NCBI GenBank assembly: GCA_009760855.2
Contig: WPIO01000018.1
Coordinates: forward strand, 62,001 to 126,000
Direction of reading: 5' to 3'
DNA from: Cristatella mucedo
Taxonomy: Eukaryota; Bryozoa; Phylactolaemata; Cristatellidae
Length of the DNA: 64,000 nucleotides
Positions within the stretch are counted from its first letter, which is position 1, and the number at the start of each line of letters is the position of its first letter. This document shows, piece by piece, positions 34,093-45,434 of the stretch. The notes below the pieces were generated by a model, which did no database searches, was not told the DNA's origin, and worked only from the letters and a program-made list of their open reading frames with translations. The position numbers and the translations under genes are program-made.

Positions 34093-34215
34093 CGATATAC
34101 CGGGGGAATGTCCTACCCCATGGAGAAAATGTCGGGGGGGGGGATTTGGGGGGGAGAAATGTCGGGGGGGGGGGGAGGGACGTCCAGGGGGAAATGTCCG
34201 TACCCCATTTTAACC

Positions 34216-34930
34216 ATACCCAAAACGCTGAAAGCCATTCTGGGATTAAGTTCAAAGCAAAAGTGCACCTAACCCGGAACTCTCAGTCGTCCTTACACAC
34301 GACGGCTTTCGGGGTCCTCGTGGCAGATTATTTGGCCAAAGTAAATAACTAGAGAAAATTTGATGCTTACACTTCGACCGTAAGTTTAAGAGTGAGGCTG
34401 AGTGATTGTTATGATAGTCAGGTTTAAGGCCTTAATGACTCATGCTATCTTTTAGTCAAGTGCACTAAGAAGTGTTGTCATGCTTTGCGGAAGATAAAGT
34501 CGTTATCGAAGCATCATCGGAGGTCCGTTCTTTTGCCTATTGCATGACTTGCAGTTTAATTTTGATACACTTGCTGGGACTGAGATGGTTGGGCTTGATC
34601 ATTAAGTACTGGGGTCGTTGCAAAATATATACGTCTTGAGAATAGTGCCCGTGTTCGCTCTTCTTAATCTATGAACCAAGTTGAAAATAACTCGCAAGAT
34701 TACTTTTATGCCCACTCAGAAATGCCGTGTGTTTAAGCTGTGAGCACATTCCTGGGCCAAGACAGCTGTGGCAGTGCTGCCCAAAGTAAAAGAACATGGC
34801 CTCCCAAAACCTCAGGCCTATGCTAAGTGCCGAATAGCCTACCAATGTGTAATCGATAATACGAAGCGAGTACGGGAGTATTTATACAATACAATATGTC
34901 ATAGTATATTTGTGCAGGTTGATAATTGTA
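34216..34930. other. Unassigned spacer
   Basis: No repeat or gene recognised. Confidence 0.35.
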
Positions 34931-34935
34931 TTGAC

Positions 34936-35085
34936 ACACACACACACACACACACACACTCATACAAATACGCACGCACGAATGCATGAACGCAACCATG
35001 CGAACGCACGCACACACACACACCCATACACACACACACACACATATATATATGTGTGTGTGTATATGTATGCATATATTTATAT
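34936..35085. repeat. (CA)n/(TA)n microsatellite
   Basis: CA runs with ACGC variants, then ATATATGTGTGTG, directly in front of a LINE A copy. Confidence 0.93.
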
Positions 35086-35855
35086 TTAAGATTCCTAAAA
35101 TTGCTAAAAGTCAGGCTTGTTTAGACAGGGATACCGCATCTAAATTGGTCCATGCATTTGTGACATATCGTCTCCACTTCTGTAACTCCCTGTTTGCTGG
35201 TCTACCGGCATGTGCCGTTAGGCGCTTACAGCTGGTGCAATACTCTGTTGCTAGGCTTGCCTGTCATGAGCGGTGCAGTTGCCTCATCACACCACTTCCC
35301 GCCGACCTGCACTTGCTACCAGTCAAGCAACGCATCGACTTTAAGGTTTTGTCACTCACTTTTTAAGTCCCTTCACTTTTGGGCTCCAGCCTACCTATCA
35401 GATCTTCACCCCACAAGGACAAGCATCGTGCCACTCGCTTTTCGGAATCTAGCCATTTACCTCTACCCCCTACGAACCTCAAATCATTTGGAGACCGTGC
35501 CTTTTGTTTATATGCTCCTAAAGCCTAGAACTCACTACCAACTTGCGTCACGAAATCCTCTGACTTGACCACAATTGAAAAGAAACTTGAAACGCATCTA
35601 TTTATGACAGAATTTAGTGGGTCCTCGTGATTCGGCCTTTAGATGCTTACGCGTGTGACACTGTGCATGCTGCCACGAACCACATTTGCATGCTGACCCT
35701 GTGCATGCCCTACCAACACCATACCCTACCAATGTAATGCTTGTTGTTTATGGACCATGCGACCACTAACCATTCGATCCTGCTTCCTTTGCAGCAAACG
35801 TAAAGTGCCCAGAAAGAGATTAAGTTCTCTGAAGCGGCTGTATACAATGTATTTT
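35086..35855 (+). mobile_element. LINE A 3' part
   Basis: Starts in the NIAKIRACLD block (PKIAKSQACLDRD), passes through DLHLLPVKQRIDFKVLSLTF, then frameshifts to the terminal region, UTR and a diverged tail. Confidence 0.87.
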
Positions 35856-35944
35856 GATACTATTGTATTTTACCGTTTACACGCACCACCCCGATGTATA
35901 AGTTCTCCCAAATTTTCGAACTAGTTGTTCGGAAAAAATTGTGT

Positions 35945-36285
35945 TAATCAATAACTGAATTGACTCAACAATATCAAGATGACTCATAATAGTCACTCAT
36001 TTCACAATCGCTATCATCTGCATCATTAGTGGTGATGATGTGACCCCTCTCCATCCTCCTCGTTTACATCAAGGTTTAAAAATTGGTGAACACTTCTTTA
36101 TCATCATTGTCACTGTCACTCTCTTTATAGACTGTGTCGACGTTTGTCCCGCCCATTGCATTTGAAATTCACAACAACTGCCTTCAAAATGCATTACAAT
36201 ATCGAAAATGCATTCAAAGCAGGTACGTTGTTTAGCGAAATATTAAAGCGAATAAAGTAACCTCCCGTTTATAAGCTACCTTTCA
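35945..36285 (-). mobile_element. Repeat R1, copy 2
   Basis: Reverse complement of the 11290-11690 repeat: shared AGCTTATAAACGGGAGG, GAATTTCAAATGCAATGGGC and the acidic frame. Confidence 0.55.
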
Positions 36286-36287
36286 AT

Positions 36288-36640
36288 AACAATAATAATA
36301 ATAATTCACTTGATAAAGCGCCCTCAGAGAACTTAATCTCTCTCTAGGCGCTTTACATTTGCTGCAAAGGGAAATGCAATTGAATGGTAAGTAAAATCAT
36401 GCTTGAAAAACAAACAAAATGAATAACATGGTTAGGGGTTACATGCACTGGGTCAGCATGCAAATGTGGTTAGTGGCAGCATGAACAGTGTCAGCACGCA
36501 TAAGCACATCGAGGACGAATCACAGGGACCCACTAAATGCTGTCCTAAATAGGTATGTTTTTAAGTTTCTTTTAAATGTGGTCAGGTCAGGGGATGTTCT
36601 GATGCAGGTCGGGAGGGAGTTCCAGGCTGTGGGAGCATAA
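36288..36640 (-). mobile_element. LINE A 3' end
   Basis: Clean tail hairpin (36315-36355), UTR and the last about 40 codons on the minus strand; 5'-truncated at GGGAGCATA. Confidence 0.87.
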
Positions 36641-37192
36641 CCCACGCGAATGAGAATGCTAATGGAAAATCATTTCATATTTGAAAATTAAATTTCTCAT
36701 TAAATTTCGCGAAGAATTGACACGCTGTACGTGAAGTACACAGGAACCTAGAACCTAAACGAAAGAGAGAGCAGCAGCGACGGGTGGAGGATGTAACAGT
36801 CACTTAAAATCATCGAGGAAAGCTAACAACAGAGAAATGCAATTTTAAACGCACCGCCGAAGCTCAACGGAAGTATGCTTTCCGTCTAACTTATCAGCAG
36901 TAGAAGACAATTGGTACAAGTAGAGGAACGTCCAGCTTTGGAGGCGCAAATGTGGCGAGATTTCTTCTCAATAACCCGTTAGAAGGCTGTCATATTTAAA
37001 TCGTGCAAAATTTGATGAGAGCAGTGTCGAGAGTCGTGGTTTGTGAACTAATGAACAGTGAGTGCGAGTTTTTCATTCCCTCTTATTTTGTTTCAGAGAT
37101 TTATCCTGACAACCAACACGTTCAAATATAATTACCGCAAAGTAACGATTCTTCTGGGAAACAAGATCGAACCACACATTTGCCTTGGGTCG
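36641..37192. other. Unassigned spacer
   Basis: A very good plus-strand acceptor (TTCATTCCCTCTTATTTTGTTTCAG, ending 37096) is followed by an open but unrecognised frame that runs into an antisense repeat. No gene is called. Confidence 0.3.
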
Positions 37193-37475
37193 TCGAGGAG
37201 TTGTTCAGCAGTCAAAACGTTTTGGGTCATCACAACTTCTTGTAAACTATGCGCTCTTTTAACTATTCTGTTGTCCATCCGAATCCCTAAGCTGTGCATT
37301 GGTTGATCATAATGCTGAAAACGGTCCATGATGCTTCGAAATTCTTACCAAGTTAGTCATATAACCATCGCTTGCAGCGGCAATACAAGATCGCTATCCG
37401 CAGGATTCGATCCCACGACATCGGGACCGAAGTCGTGAAAAGCAACTGCCTTACCTAGTTTGCCATCACGGCTCA
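37193..37475 (-). mobile_element. SINE family S2-long, copy 1
   Basis: Minus strand: tRNA-like head (GCCGTGATGGCAAACTAGGTA... GGGATCGAATCC) followed by a body of about 190 bp that is nearly identical to 38757-39042. Confidence 0.75.
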
Positions 37476-37690
37476 ATAACCTATCAAGCGCTGAAACAAC
37501 TGCTAAGCTTGATCCACCACATATCTTCCTTGGCAAACGGACTGCGACTTGCTTCAGGCTGATTAATGGATGCTGAACATTTTGACCCACAAGGCCCGCT
37601 GGTGCGGCTGCTCAGCTGACTACCCAGCTGAGCAGCCGCACCAGGTTCATCCTCCTCGTATCCTTACGTTATATTACGATACTGAATAAC
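37476..37690. other. Short spacer with inverted repeat
   Basis: CCTGGTGCGGCTGCTCAGCTG-type sequence and its complement occur back to back: GGTGCGGCTGCTCAGCTG (37600-37617) and CAGCTGAGCAGCCGCACC (37626-37643) can form a hairpin with an 18-bp stem and an 8-base loop. Confidence 0.7.
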
Positions 37691-37692
37691 TG

Positions 37693-37737
37693 TTTATAAT
37701 AATAACAAAGCATTTGATAAAGCGCCCGCGGAGAACC

Positions 37738-37779
<42 letters not shown>

Positions 37780-37900
37780 GCGCTTTACATTTGCTGCAAA
37801 GGGAAATGCAATTGAATGGTGAGTAAAAGCATGCTTGATATACAAACAAAATGAATAACATGGTTAGGGGCGACATGCACAGGGTCGCCATGTTTAACAT
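37693..37900 (-). mobile_element. LINE A 3' end with CT expansion
   Basis: Tail hairpin whose short CTCTCTCT has grown to about 38 bp of CT (37741-37778), then UTR. Confidence 0.85.
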
Positions 37901-38039
37901 GCTGTCATAAAAGTTTGCTCTGCGGTTCTAAACTGTGGAGTGCACTTCCGAAATTCGTGAGTGGAAAAATCTTCCTCGCTGCCGCATTCGCTAGTCAGCG
38001 ATTCAGCATTCGCTAGTCCGCGTGAATTACTCTTAGTAT

Positions 38040-38150
38040 GTAGGCTTAGGTCGTAGTCAACAAGGTACAAAGTACTGGCCCTTCTTCACGACTCGTGTCG
38101 TCGGTTCGAGTCCTGCAGTGGGCGATCCTTTATTGTCCACTGTAAGTGGT
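38040..38150 (+). mobile_element. tRNA-like SINE head
   Basis: GTCGTCGGTTCGAGTCCTGCAGTGGGCGATCC resembles the B-box part of S2, followed by a GTGGTAATAATG junction to a LINE A-type tail. Confidence 0.45.
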
Positions 38151-38154
38151 GGTA

Positions 38155-38265
38155 ATAATGATAATAATAATAATAACAATATAGGTGTAAGGCGCCATCA
38201 GAGAACCTAATCTTTTTTTAGGCACTCACATAAGCTGCAAAGGAAGCATGATTGAATGGTTAGTG
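38155..38265 (-). mobile_element. LINE A-type tail fragment
   Basis: AATAAT repeats, GGCGCCATCAGAGAACCTAATC and AGCTGCAAAGGAAGCATG. Confidence 0.7.
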
Positions 38266-38756
38266 GGATAGCTTTAAAAGCTCTTCTGCCGCTCTATAAA
38301 TGCGGCTCTTAAACCAGGTAAGCTTATCTGAGTGATGAAATCATGCATGATATCACTAACCCATTGACATGCTTCATTTTCAGCGTATGCAAAGTGGCTA
38401 GGAAGAGATTTAGCTCTCTCTTGTGCCATACAAAAAATGTTGAATTACTGTTACCATTATCTGCTGCCAACTGTATCAGAGACCTTCCAGCGGCCCGGCA
38501 CTCATGCTGCAACACTACCCACGTCATTGACTGCCCGTCTGACTCAGCTATGCATTTCAGTTTCATTTTGTTACCTGAGATGAAGTGTTGACGACTTAAT
38601 GCGTGCAAATATGCCCACCTAAGGCAGTGCTTTGGCCTTTGTGCTGCAATGAAAGGCTCTCCAATCTAACGCTTACTTAGTCATTGTGCCTTTGTGGAGC
38701 AACTGGCAGCGATACATACAGAAATATATCTGCTAACAGAGCACCTCCGCTTAAAT
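38266..38756. other. Unassigned spacer
   Basis: Open frames on both strands at 38324-38608 without recognisable motifs. Confidence 0.3.
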
Positions 38757-39042
38757 GTGAGCCGTGATGGCTCACTAGGTAAAGCAATTGCTTTTCACGA
38801 CCTCAGTCTCGATGTCATGGAATCGAATCCTGTGGTGTGCGATCCTTTATCGCTACTGTAAGCGATGGTTATATGACTAACTTGGTAAGAATTTCGAAGC
38901 ATCATGGACCGTTTTCAGCATTATGATCAACCAATGCACAGCTTAGGGATTCGGATGGACAACAGAATAGTTAAAAGAGCGCATAGTTTACAAGAAGTTG
39001 TGATGACCTAAAACATTTTGACTGCTGAACAACTCCTCGACG
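38757..39042 (+). mobile_element. SINE family S2-long, copy 2
   Basis: Head AGCCGTGATGGCTCACTAGG and B-box-like GGAATCGAATCC, then a body almost identical to that of 37193-37475 in inverted orientation. Confidence 0.75.
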
Positions 39043-39795
39043 ATTCTTGGCCTTCTGTATGTACTAATCTAGACGTATTTAGACCTAATATAGATCTGAA
39101 TGAACTGACTGATCTAAATACACGGACGCATGCTGTGTTCTATCTACGTGCTGATACACACATGGGCAGTTTGACACTTCCATCAATCTCGCGAACCGCC
39201 GACAAAGACCACAATTTCGGCTGACGATGCTTTAGTGAGATGACGACGAGATTCATTTAGAGTCAATCGAAGCTAATCGCAGAAGAGTTTCGAACGCCGT
39301 ACAAAAGAGATTGCAACTCGGGGGGGTTTAAATTTTCGGACGAGCTGTTATTCGGCACGCCGCACGCTCCAGGGCTCACGGTGTCTCGAAGTGTATCTAC
39401 TTCGAGCTGCACACAGCTCCGACACCTCCGGAGGCTCCACTCCACACCGAATGGATTTTTTTTTTGCCCTCCAAGGCCGAAAGCACGCACGCTCGCAGCC
39501 AAGATCGTACAAAAAAGTGTGTTCTTTTCTCGCAGCTCTTCTCACTTGCGGAGCTCTTGACCTCTGACATTAGCACGCAGCCTATGCCTGCCGCCATCCC
39601 GCATAACATGGCGTGCAGTCGCCATAAAGCAGCCTTCCTATGCCAATCGAGGAGGACATGTGCTGGGTTCCTAGACACTGCGCTGGCGCTCGCTGCCAGC
39701 ACACAGAGCGAAACCGTGAGCTAGTGGCTAGTACCATGTGACAATTAGCTTTCCTATACTCGCAGTAAATATATGTAAATACAATTGTGTGTGTG
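39043..39795. other. Unassigned spacer
   Basis: Several overlapping frames on both strands (39263-39724); none recognised. A T9 and a G7 run lie at 39451-39459 and 39320-39326. Confidence 0.3.
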
Positions 39796-39799
39796 TATA

Positions 39800-39945
39800 T
39801 ATATATTATTCATTTTTATAGCGCACCAAGAGAACTTGACGTCTACGCAGACGCTTCACATATGCCACCCGGCTCGAGCCCGTGACCTCGGCCAGACCTT
39901 GACGGGGCGAGTAACTTAACCACTGGGCCAAACCAGCGCGGCAGC
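39800..39945 (-). mobile_element. SINE family S1 (LINE A-type tail), copy a
   Basis: Minus strand: GCTGGTTTGGCCCAGTGGTTAAG (A box), CACGGGCTCGAGCC (B box), then GAAGCGTCTGCGTAGACGTC and AAGTTCTCTTGGTGCGCTAT, the LINE A hairpin in diverged form, and an AATGAATA tail. Confidence 0.8.
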
Positions 39946-40382
39946 ACGACAGCGGCCAATTTATGTATCGCGGAAAAGGCACGCTATCACAATGAGCTGC
40001 CGCTACTCAATTAGCTAAACGGTGCAGCAGTGGTTGGAAATGTATCATGCGACGAGGCATGATCGAGCAGACATGTACGCCTGCGTAGCCTCACGCTAGC
40101 GAGTCGGTCTGCAGTAGATCGCCTCTACTGCTGCTCGTGACCTTGTGACCTCCAGCCCTGCAATCTGGCCGTACTTCAGGCATTCTAATTCCTAGCGAGC
40201 GGCTCCTTCCCAATCACACATGAGCGAGAAAGCGTCCTACTCAGACGTACCGCTGGTTTGCAACAGTCGGCTGTTAACGCCTACAAAAGAGTGATCGAAA
40301 ATGTATCCTTGCTTAGGCAGCTTTCCTTATTAAGATGTAAGCATTTATGATTTATATGGCATATTTATACATATATGGCACT

Positions 40383-40385
<3 letters not shown>
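39946..40385. other. Unassigned spacer
   Basis: Nothing recognised. Confidence 0.35.

Positions 40386-40430
<45 letters not shown>
40383..40430. repeat. (CA)n(TA)n microsatellite
   Basis: CACACA run followed by TATATA run. Confidence 0.95.
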
Positions 40431-40431
<1 letters not shown>

Positions 40432-40481
40432 TTTCCTCATCAATAGATTTTTGTATTCTGCACTCTTTCAGTCCCACAGAC

Positions 40482-40684
40482 TGGTCTTCTTACGCCGCGC
40501 GTCTATGAATAAGGCATTCATGTTGCTCTTTGGGTCTGTTTCAGATTGGTCGGCTGCCTCGGAAGTCTCTGGTCAACCACTGAGAAGTAGACCACCCCGA
40601 GAATTCTTCCAAATCAGTCCGCAAGCCCGGATTTATTCAGTTGGCTACCGGCTGCCCCCTTGCCATTCACAAATGATGTCGTAG
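40482..40684 (+). CDS. Candidate terminal exon, unknown protein
   Basis: The acceptor TTTTTGTATTCTGCACTCTTTCAG (ending near 40471) and a second one, CTCTTTGGGTCTGTTTCAG (ending near 40544), lead into the same frame. It is open to TAG at 40682-40684 and includes REFFQISPQARIYSVGYRLP. Composition is protein-like and not repeat-derived. No domain was recognised and no partner exon found. Confidence 0.28.
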
Positions 40685-40699
40685 TAGCCTCAAGTTCGC

Positions 40700-41285
40700 A
40701 GCTGTCTTGACTCAGAACATGTGTTCATGTGGATCGGGCCAAAATAGAGGTAAAGAGAAATTCTAGCTGTGGATCCGGCCAACAAAGGTAACGAGAAACT
40801 CTAGTTTAAGATACTTCTTCAATACGACAGTACTTCGCAGAGGTTCGAGTTAATTTGAAGCATGACACAAAACGGATCAATACAAACATGCAAAGCCGCC
40901 ACAGCTGTCGCCCGACGCATGCTTGACGGTGAGACAGAATAGATGAGGCTCTTGCTTGACATATTGACGTTCAAAATACTTTGAAAAATACGCCGTCATT
41001 TATTCTTATTTCCATCTCGTCTAAGGATCTATTTGTTTTATTTGGGTCTTTCAACGAATGAACACGGGAGGTCTTTATTAGACTGTTCAGCGAGAGTGTT
41101 ACTGGAAAGAAGGTGTGGCAAGATATTGATTCCAGATTGGCTGGTTACTGGCACCGTCCTACGCCTTAGTGAAAAAAAAAATAGAATGCCAGAACCCGCA
41201 CCAATCGCTTTGGTTGAGATGACTTATGATCAACACGTAGAGTCGGCTGAGAAAATCTGCGAAATAGTTGATTAAGTTTCGTAGA
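40700..41285. other. Unassigned spacer with an 80-codon ORF
   Basis: The plus frame at 41033-41275 ends PAPIALVEMTYDQHVESAEK... and then a stop. It is protein-like, but without clear splice or start signals; not called as a gene. Confidence 0.25.
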
Positions 41286-41286
41286 T

Positions 41287-41335
41287 TAGCCGTTTAGATT
41301 AGATTTTATATAGCGCCCTCAGAGAACCAAATCCA
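41287..41335 (-). mobile_element. LINE A-type tail scrap
   Basis: TTATATAGCGCCCTCAGAGAACC only. Confidence 0.55.
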
Positions 41336-41493
41336 AGTAAGTTCTGAATTTTTTTTTAGGTAGTTCACGGAATTCTGGTTAGACCTGTGTTGAGATAGTG
41401 ACGTGAGAATGCATACCCCAGCCTTATCGCAGTGCAGCGCCTAAACTTTGAGGTCTGCCGGTACGCGGCTGGGACCCCACCGACATTTACTAG

Positions 41494-41562
41494 CCAATCG
41501 GAACGCAGCGTTCCTGCTGCAAGGCGCTAGCAACGACGCTAACCAATCAGAACGCTGCGTTC
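41494..41562. promoter_or_regulatory. Duplicated CCAAT plus palindromic site
   Basis: CCAATCGGAACGCAGCGTTC (41494-41513) and CCAATCAGAACGCTGCGTTC (41543-41562) are two copies 49 bp apart. Each is a CCAAT box joined to the palindrome GAACGC-W-GCGTTC. This would suit paired NF-Y and a dimeric factor in a promoter. No gene downstream was identified. Confidence 0.4.
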
Positions 41563-41769
41563 GTGAGCTGCAGACGATGGAAGCTCCAGTTAGCGTTAAC
41601 ATCTGCGAAACTTTAGTTGATTATTAAACGTTGCTGAGTGCGTTGGGGTCCGAGTGCTTCAAGTCATTTGCTGATAAGCAATACGCGTACACGCTCACGC
41701 TCACAACACCTATACCAGCAATGAAATCAGCAGTCCTTTGTGAGGACGCAGCAGAACTACTATGGCATT

Positions 41770-42080
41770 TGTAACAAACATCCCCTGACCTGACCACATG
41801 TAAAAGGAACTAAAAAACACCTATTTAGGACAGCATTTAGCGGGTCCCTGTGATTTGTCGTTCATGTGCTTATGCGTGCTGACACTGTGCATGCTGCCAC
41901 TGACCACATTTGCATGCTGACCCTGTGCATGTCACCCCTGACCATGTTATTCATTTTGTTTGTTTTTCAAGCATGATTTTACTTACCATTCAATTGCATT
42001 TCCCTGGGCAGCAAATTTAAAGCGCCTAGAAAGAGATTGAGTTCTCTGGGGGCGCTTTATTAAGTGCACTATTATTATTA
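41770..42080 (+). mobile_element. LINE A 3' end
   Basis: Begins at ACATCCCCTGACCTGACCACAT, runs through UTR, the tail hairpin (42020-42060) and ATT repeats. Very similar to 2884-4104, so recent. Confidence 0.88.
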
Positions 42081-42104
42081 TTTGCAGATCTGTTGAAAAT
42101 GCTA

Positions 42105-42205
42105 CTACTACTACTACTAAGACTAATAAGAATAAGAGAAGAACTTAATTCAGAGAACTTAATTTCTTTTTAGGCAGTTTGCATATGCAGTAAAGAAAGC
42201 GTGAC
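42105..42205 (-). mobile_element. LINE A-type tail fragment
   Basis: AATAAG repeats, TTCAGAGAACTTAATTTC and AGTAAAGAAAGCGTGAC. Confidence 0.6.
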
Positions 42206-44090
42206 CACGAGGGCGTTGCCCGTCCATGGCTCAGTGCGAAAGCGCTGAAAAGAGGTCAAACGGTGCAACTATGTAAAGTTCCGCCGATCTGAGCTATCTA
42301 AATCTCCGTATCTGGTCTCCACGACGGTCTCGTCGCTCGAGTTGAATTTCTGTTAAACTCCTGTCGCGATCGTTCGTGATGAATCACATGGGGTATTTGT
42401 ATTTGGATTGGGCATCATTTAATCATTAACTTCTTAACGATATTGCGAACGATGTCAAAACATTCTGCGTACAAGCATTGACGCTTAGTGGAGATTTTCG
42501 TCCAGCCACCAGAATAGCTCGCTCGCTCGCGGATCTCTTTCAGACACTTTGGAAATCGAGGCTCACAATTCATGCATCTTTTAAAGAACACGGTGCCTTG
42601 ACGATAACTCCACCGAAGCGCTGGACAAAGCGAAGAGCGAAAGCCCTTCGAAATGAATCCGGTGAATTAAGCAACAATTTTTCCATTAGTAGGTGACATG
42701 CTCTACGAACTGCCAGCACAAATGATTTAGATTAAAAAAACGGTTTTTGTATTGCAAACTGCTGGATTCACAATTAGCACCGGCGCAACTCACGAACTTT
42801 TTGAAGCATCAAAAAAGGTTATTTTCACTACTAAGCGAACTTCAGCGCACGTAGAAGTAAATTATAAAGTTCCAGATCCCTTGTCGAGGTTGAGGTCAAT
42901 CAGCATTGTAATGTTACTTTGGTCATCTCGGAGGAAGATATTCACTAATTGAAGACGTCGAATTTTCCGTCGAACTATTTTGTCATTCCGTAATGCCACC
43001 GAACTTACTAAAGTTCAAAGTTGGTGATTCCTTCATGCTATCGAAGGATTTTGACTCGAGAAATTGATTGATGACTGGAGTAAGACATTTTTTGGTGCGA
43101 GGTTCCCAACCAAACTTCCTGTAATGCAGGAATTATCACCGATAATCGCAAAGGAGAAAGCGAAAAACGCATCCCTTCCGCTCGGCGTCGTACCCAGCAT
43201 TCCAGGCGTTCCCAGCGTTCCCAGCACCCCACTAATTTGTCGTTCGTATTGCGTGCTTTGCATGCGTGCATTCCTATGCTTAGTTCAGTGCTGGCTTCAA
43301 ACCGATGAGTCTTTGTAAATAGTCTTCCCGTGAGCTTGTGACCAGCGCCGTCTTATTGTGCGCTTTTGCAATCATCAGTCTAGGCACGATACCGATAGGA
43401 CTTTGTTACGAACTCTCCTGGTTATCGCTTTTCTTGCGCGACTCGTACAGATTCAGGGTAGAGATTTGGTTATTCTGGGCGCTGTGCAAAAAGACTCACG
43501 ATAATAATAATTATTATTAAAGAGTATTTATCACGTAACTTAGTTTCGACCTCTGTGAACCTGCCTACCGTCTGCAATACGACTACGTCGCTTTCCTGCC
43601 ATTTTGGAATTTGCAAAATCAATAAAAAGCACAGCATTCGGCGTGTGTACTTTTACTTTCCACTACCAGTATTAGGACACGGCCAACAGTATGCGACTCG
43701 GGTAAGAAATAAAAACAGACAAAACACTTTTATTCGAGATTGCGTCCAAACAAGGGCAACTATGACGGACTGATGACGGTCGACAGCGAACATTTTGTCA
43801 AATATTGTCGCATAAAAATGTACTAGCAAAAGTTAGGCCTAATTTCGTTTAGGAATAAAAATAGATTACCAGTTTTGAAGTATTTTTTGTTTTTCATTCT
43901 GTGAAGGTTCTTACATGCATTGAGACAGAGCTGTACGATCGCCTTCTGCAGCGTGGACTCTCCAGCTATGTCAGCCAGCCTTCCAAAGGTCAGCCCGCCT
44001 TCCAAAGGTCAGCGGACCCTCAGGCCCACATTCCAAAGCATTAGAGTTTTCCGTCATTTATCGCAGGAATCGGTGAATACATATACATGT
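42206..44090. other. Low-copy spacer, unassigned
   Basis: Mostly non-repetitive AT-rich sequence with short open frames (42478-42696 and 43064-43318 plus; the latter starts IDDWSKTFFGARFPTKLP and ends in a Pro/Val-Pro-rich run). None has a recognisable domain or convincing splice sites. GGTCAGCCCGCCTTCCAAA is locally duplicated near 43978-44010. Confidence 0.3.
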
Positions 44091-44099
44091 GTCTGTGTG

Positions 44100-44252
<153 letters not shown>

Positions 44253-44949
44253 ATACAGGTTCATATGCTGCATACATCGGCATGCACAGAAAAACCTGCT
44301 TAGCACTGTCTATATTTGGAGTGTGTACCCTGTGTATTGGTGGCACTTGCAGACAGCAGAAACTTTCGTGCACATGCACGGGTACGCGTACGTTTACAGG
44401 CGCATGTACTGCATATGTAGGGCCACTATGCGTGCACAGATGAGCAAGCACGCGGTGCGTACGCACTTGTACGTACGGCCCAATTACTGCTGTCTAGATC
44501 GCCGGCGGCAACGAAAAGTGTGTCGCCGTCCCCGCGTCGGCGCCCAGTCAGCGCCACTTCGCCGACCGAGCACCGACAAGGCCGCAGGGCCGAACGCCAA
44601 TCGCAGCCGCCGCCCACGTCAGTACCCGACGTTGCGGCGGCTCTGCGGTCGCGGCCGCGACGCACGCGGAAGCTAACCCGGTCACCCGGTTTGCAGGTGG
44701 TCCGTCGCTGCCCAAGGGGCAGACACTGCTGCCGGCCGATCGCCATTGTGCGGCGCGCGCAGGCGCGCCCGCTCGCGGCCCGCGCTCGTTTGGCCAGGCC
44801 GCCCCGCAGCAGTGTCCCGAGTAGGATTACCGCTGGCGGAATTCGCGCGCGCAAGTATCATCGAGCGAGCATTGTTCGCGCGTCGCCGCTGCCGCGCTCA
44901 GCCGGCCGCGGCGGCAGAAGTGCCTCCGGTGACGAGCGGGCCGCTGTAG

Positions 44950-45045
44950 ACATTGTCAGACGCAGCCTAATTGACGGCGGCCGCACTTGAACGCTCGCCG
45001 CCCAATTTCGTCATAATGGGCTCTTAATTGAGACGCATTAGAGGA
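44950..45045. promoter_or_regulatory. Cluster of homeodomain-type sites
   Basis: Within a GC-rich background lie TAATTG (44968), TAAT (45014), TTAATTG (45024) and ATTA (45037): four cores in about 75 bp. Candidate enhancer downstream of Dbx; this is inference from composition and motif density. Confidence 0.3.
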
Positions 45046-45434
45046 CAGGAGCGCATTGCCGGCTGCACGCTCCCGTCTTGGGCAAATGTTTCCGCCGGCG
45101 GTAAACAAACGCCGGTCGGAAACGCTGACAAAAGCGCACCGGCCACTGCGCATCGGGGCGCGCAGAGCAAGCGCGGCCCGCGCCGACCACGAGCAGCCGC
45201 GTCGTCAGAAGGCGCGGCGGGGCTTCTAGGAGCGCACGCGCGCGTGGAGGGAGGCGACGAGCGGGTGGAGTATGTCGAGCGGGCGAGCGGGCGGGCGGGC
45301 GGGCGGGCTCGGCAGTCTAGCAACGCCCGTCTCGGCGTGGGCGTGGTGCCCGCCGCCGCCTCGGGCGTCAGCGCGCTTCTTAACCGCAATCGCCGGGAAT
45401 CCATTCGGCGGGCGGCCGCCGCCGCGCACTTAGG

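Larger units (their letters stand above)
33410..34205. mobile_element. Foldback-type element with 10-bp target duplication
   Basis: 796 bp bounded by perfect direct repeats CATTTTAACC (33400-33409 and 34206-34215). Both ends carry inverted arrays of a GGACATTT plus C-run motif: four loose units from 33410 to 33508, and at least four inverted units from 34105 to 34205. Termini GGTTGTAGGACATTTT and, inverted, GGGTACGGACATTT match imperfectly. No transposase is visible. Iterated inverted termini are the hallmark of foldback elements, and a 9-11 bp duplication would fit Mutator-like mobilisation (inference). Confidence 0.75.
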
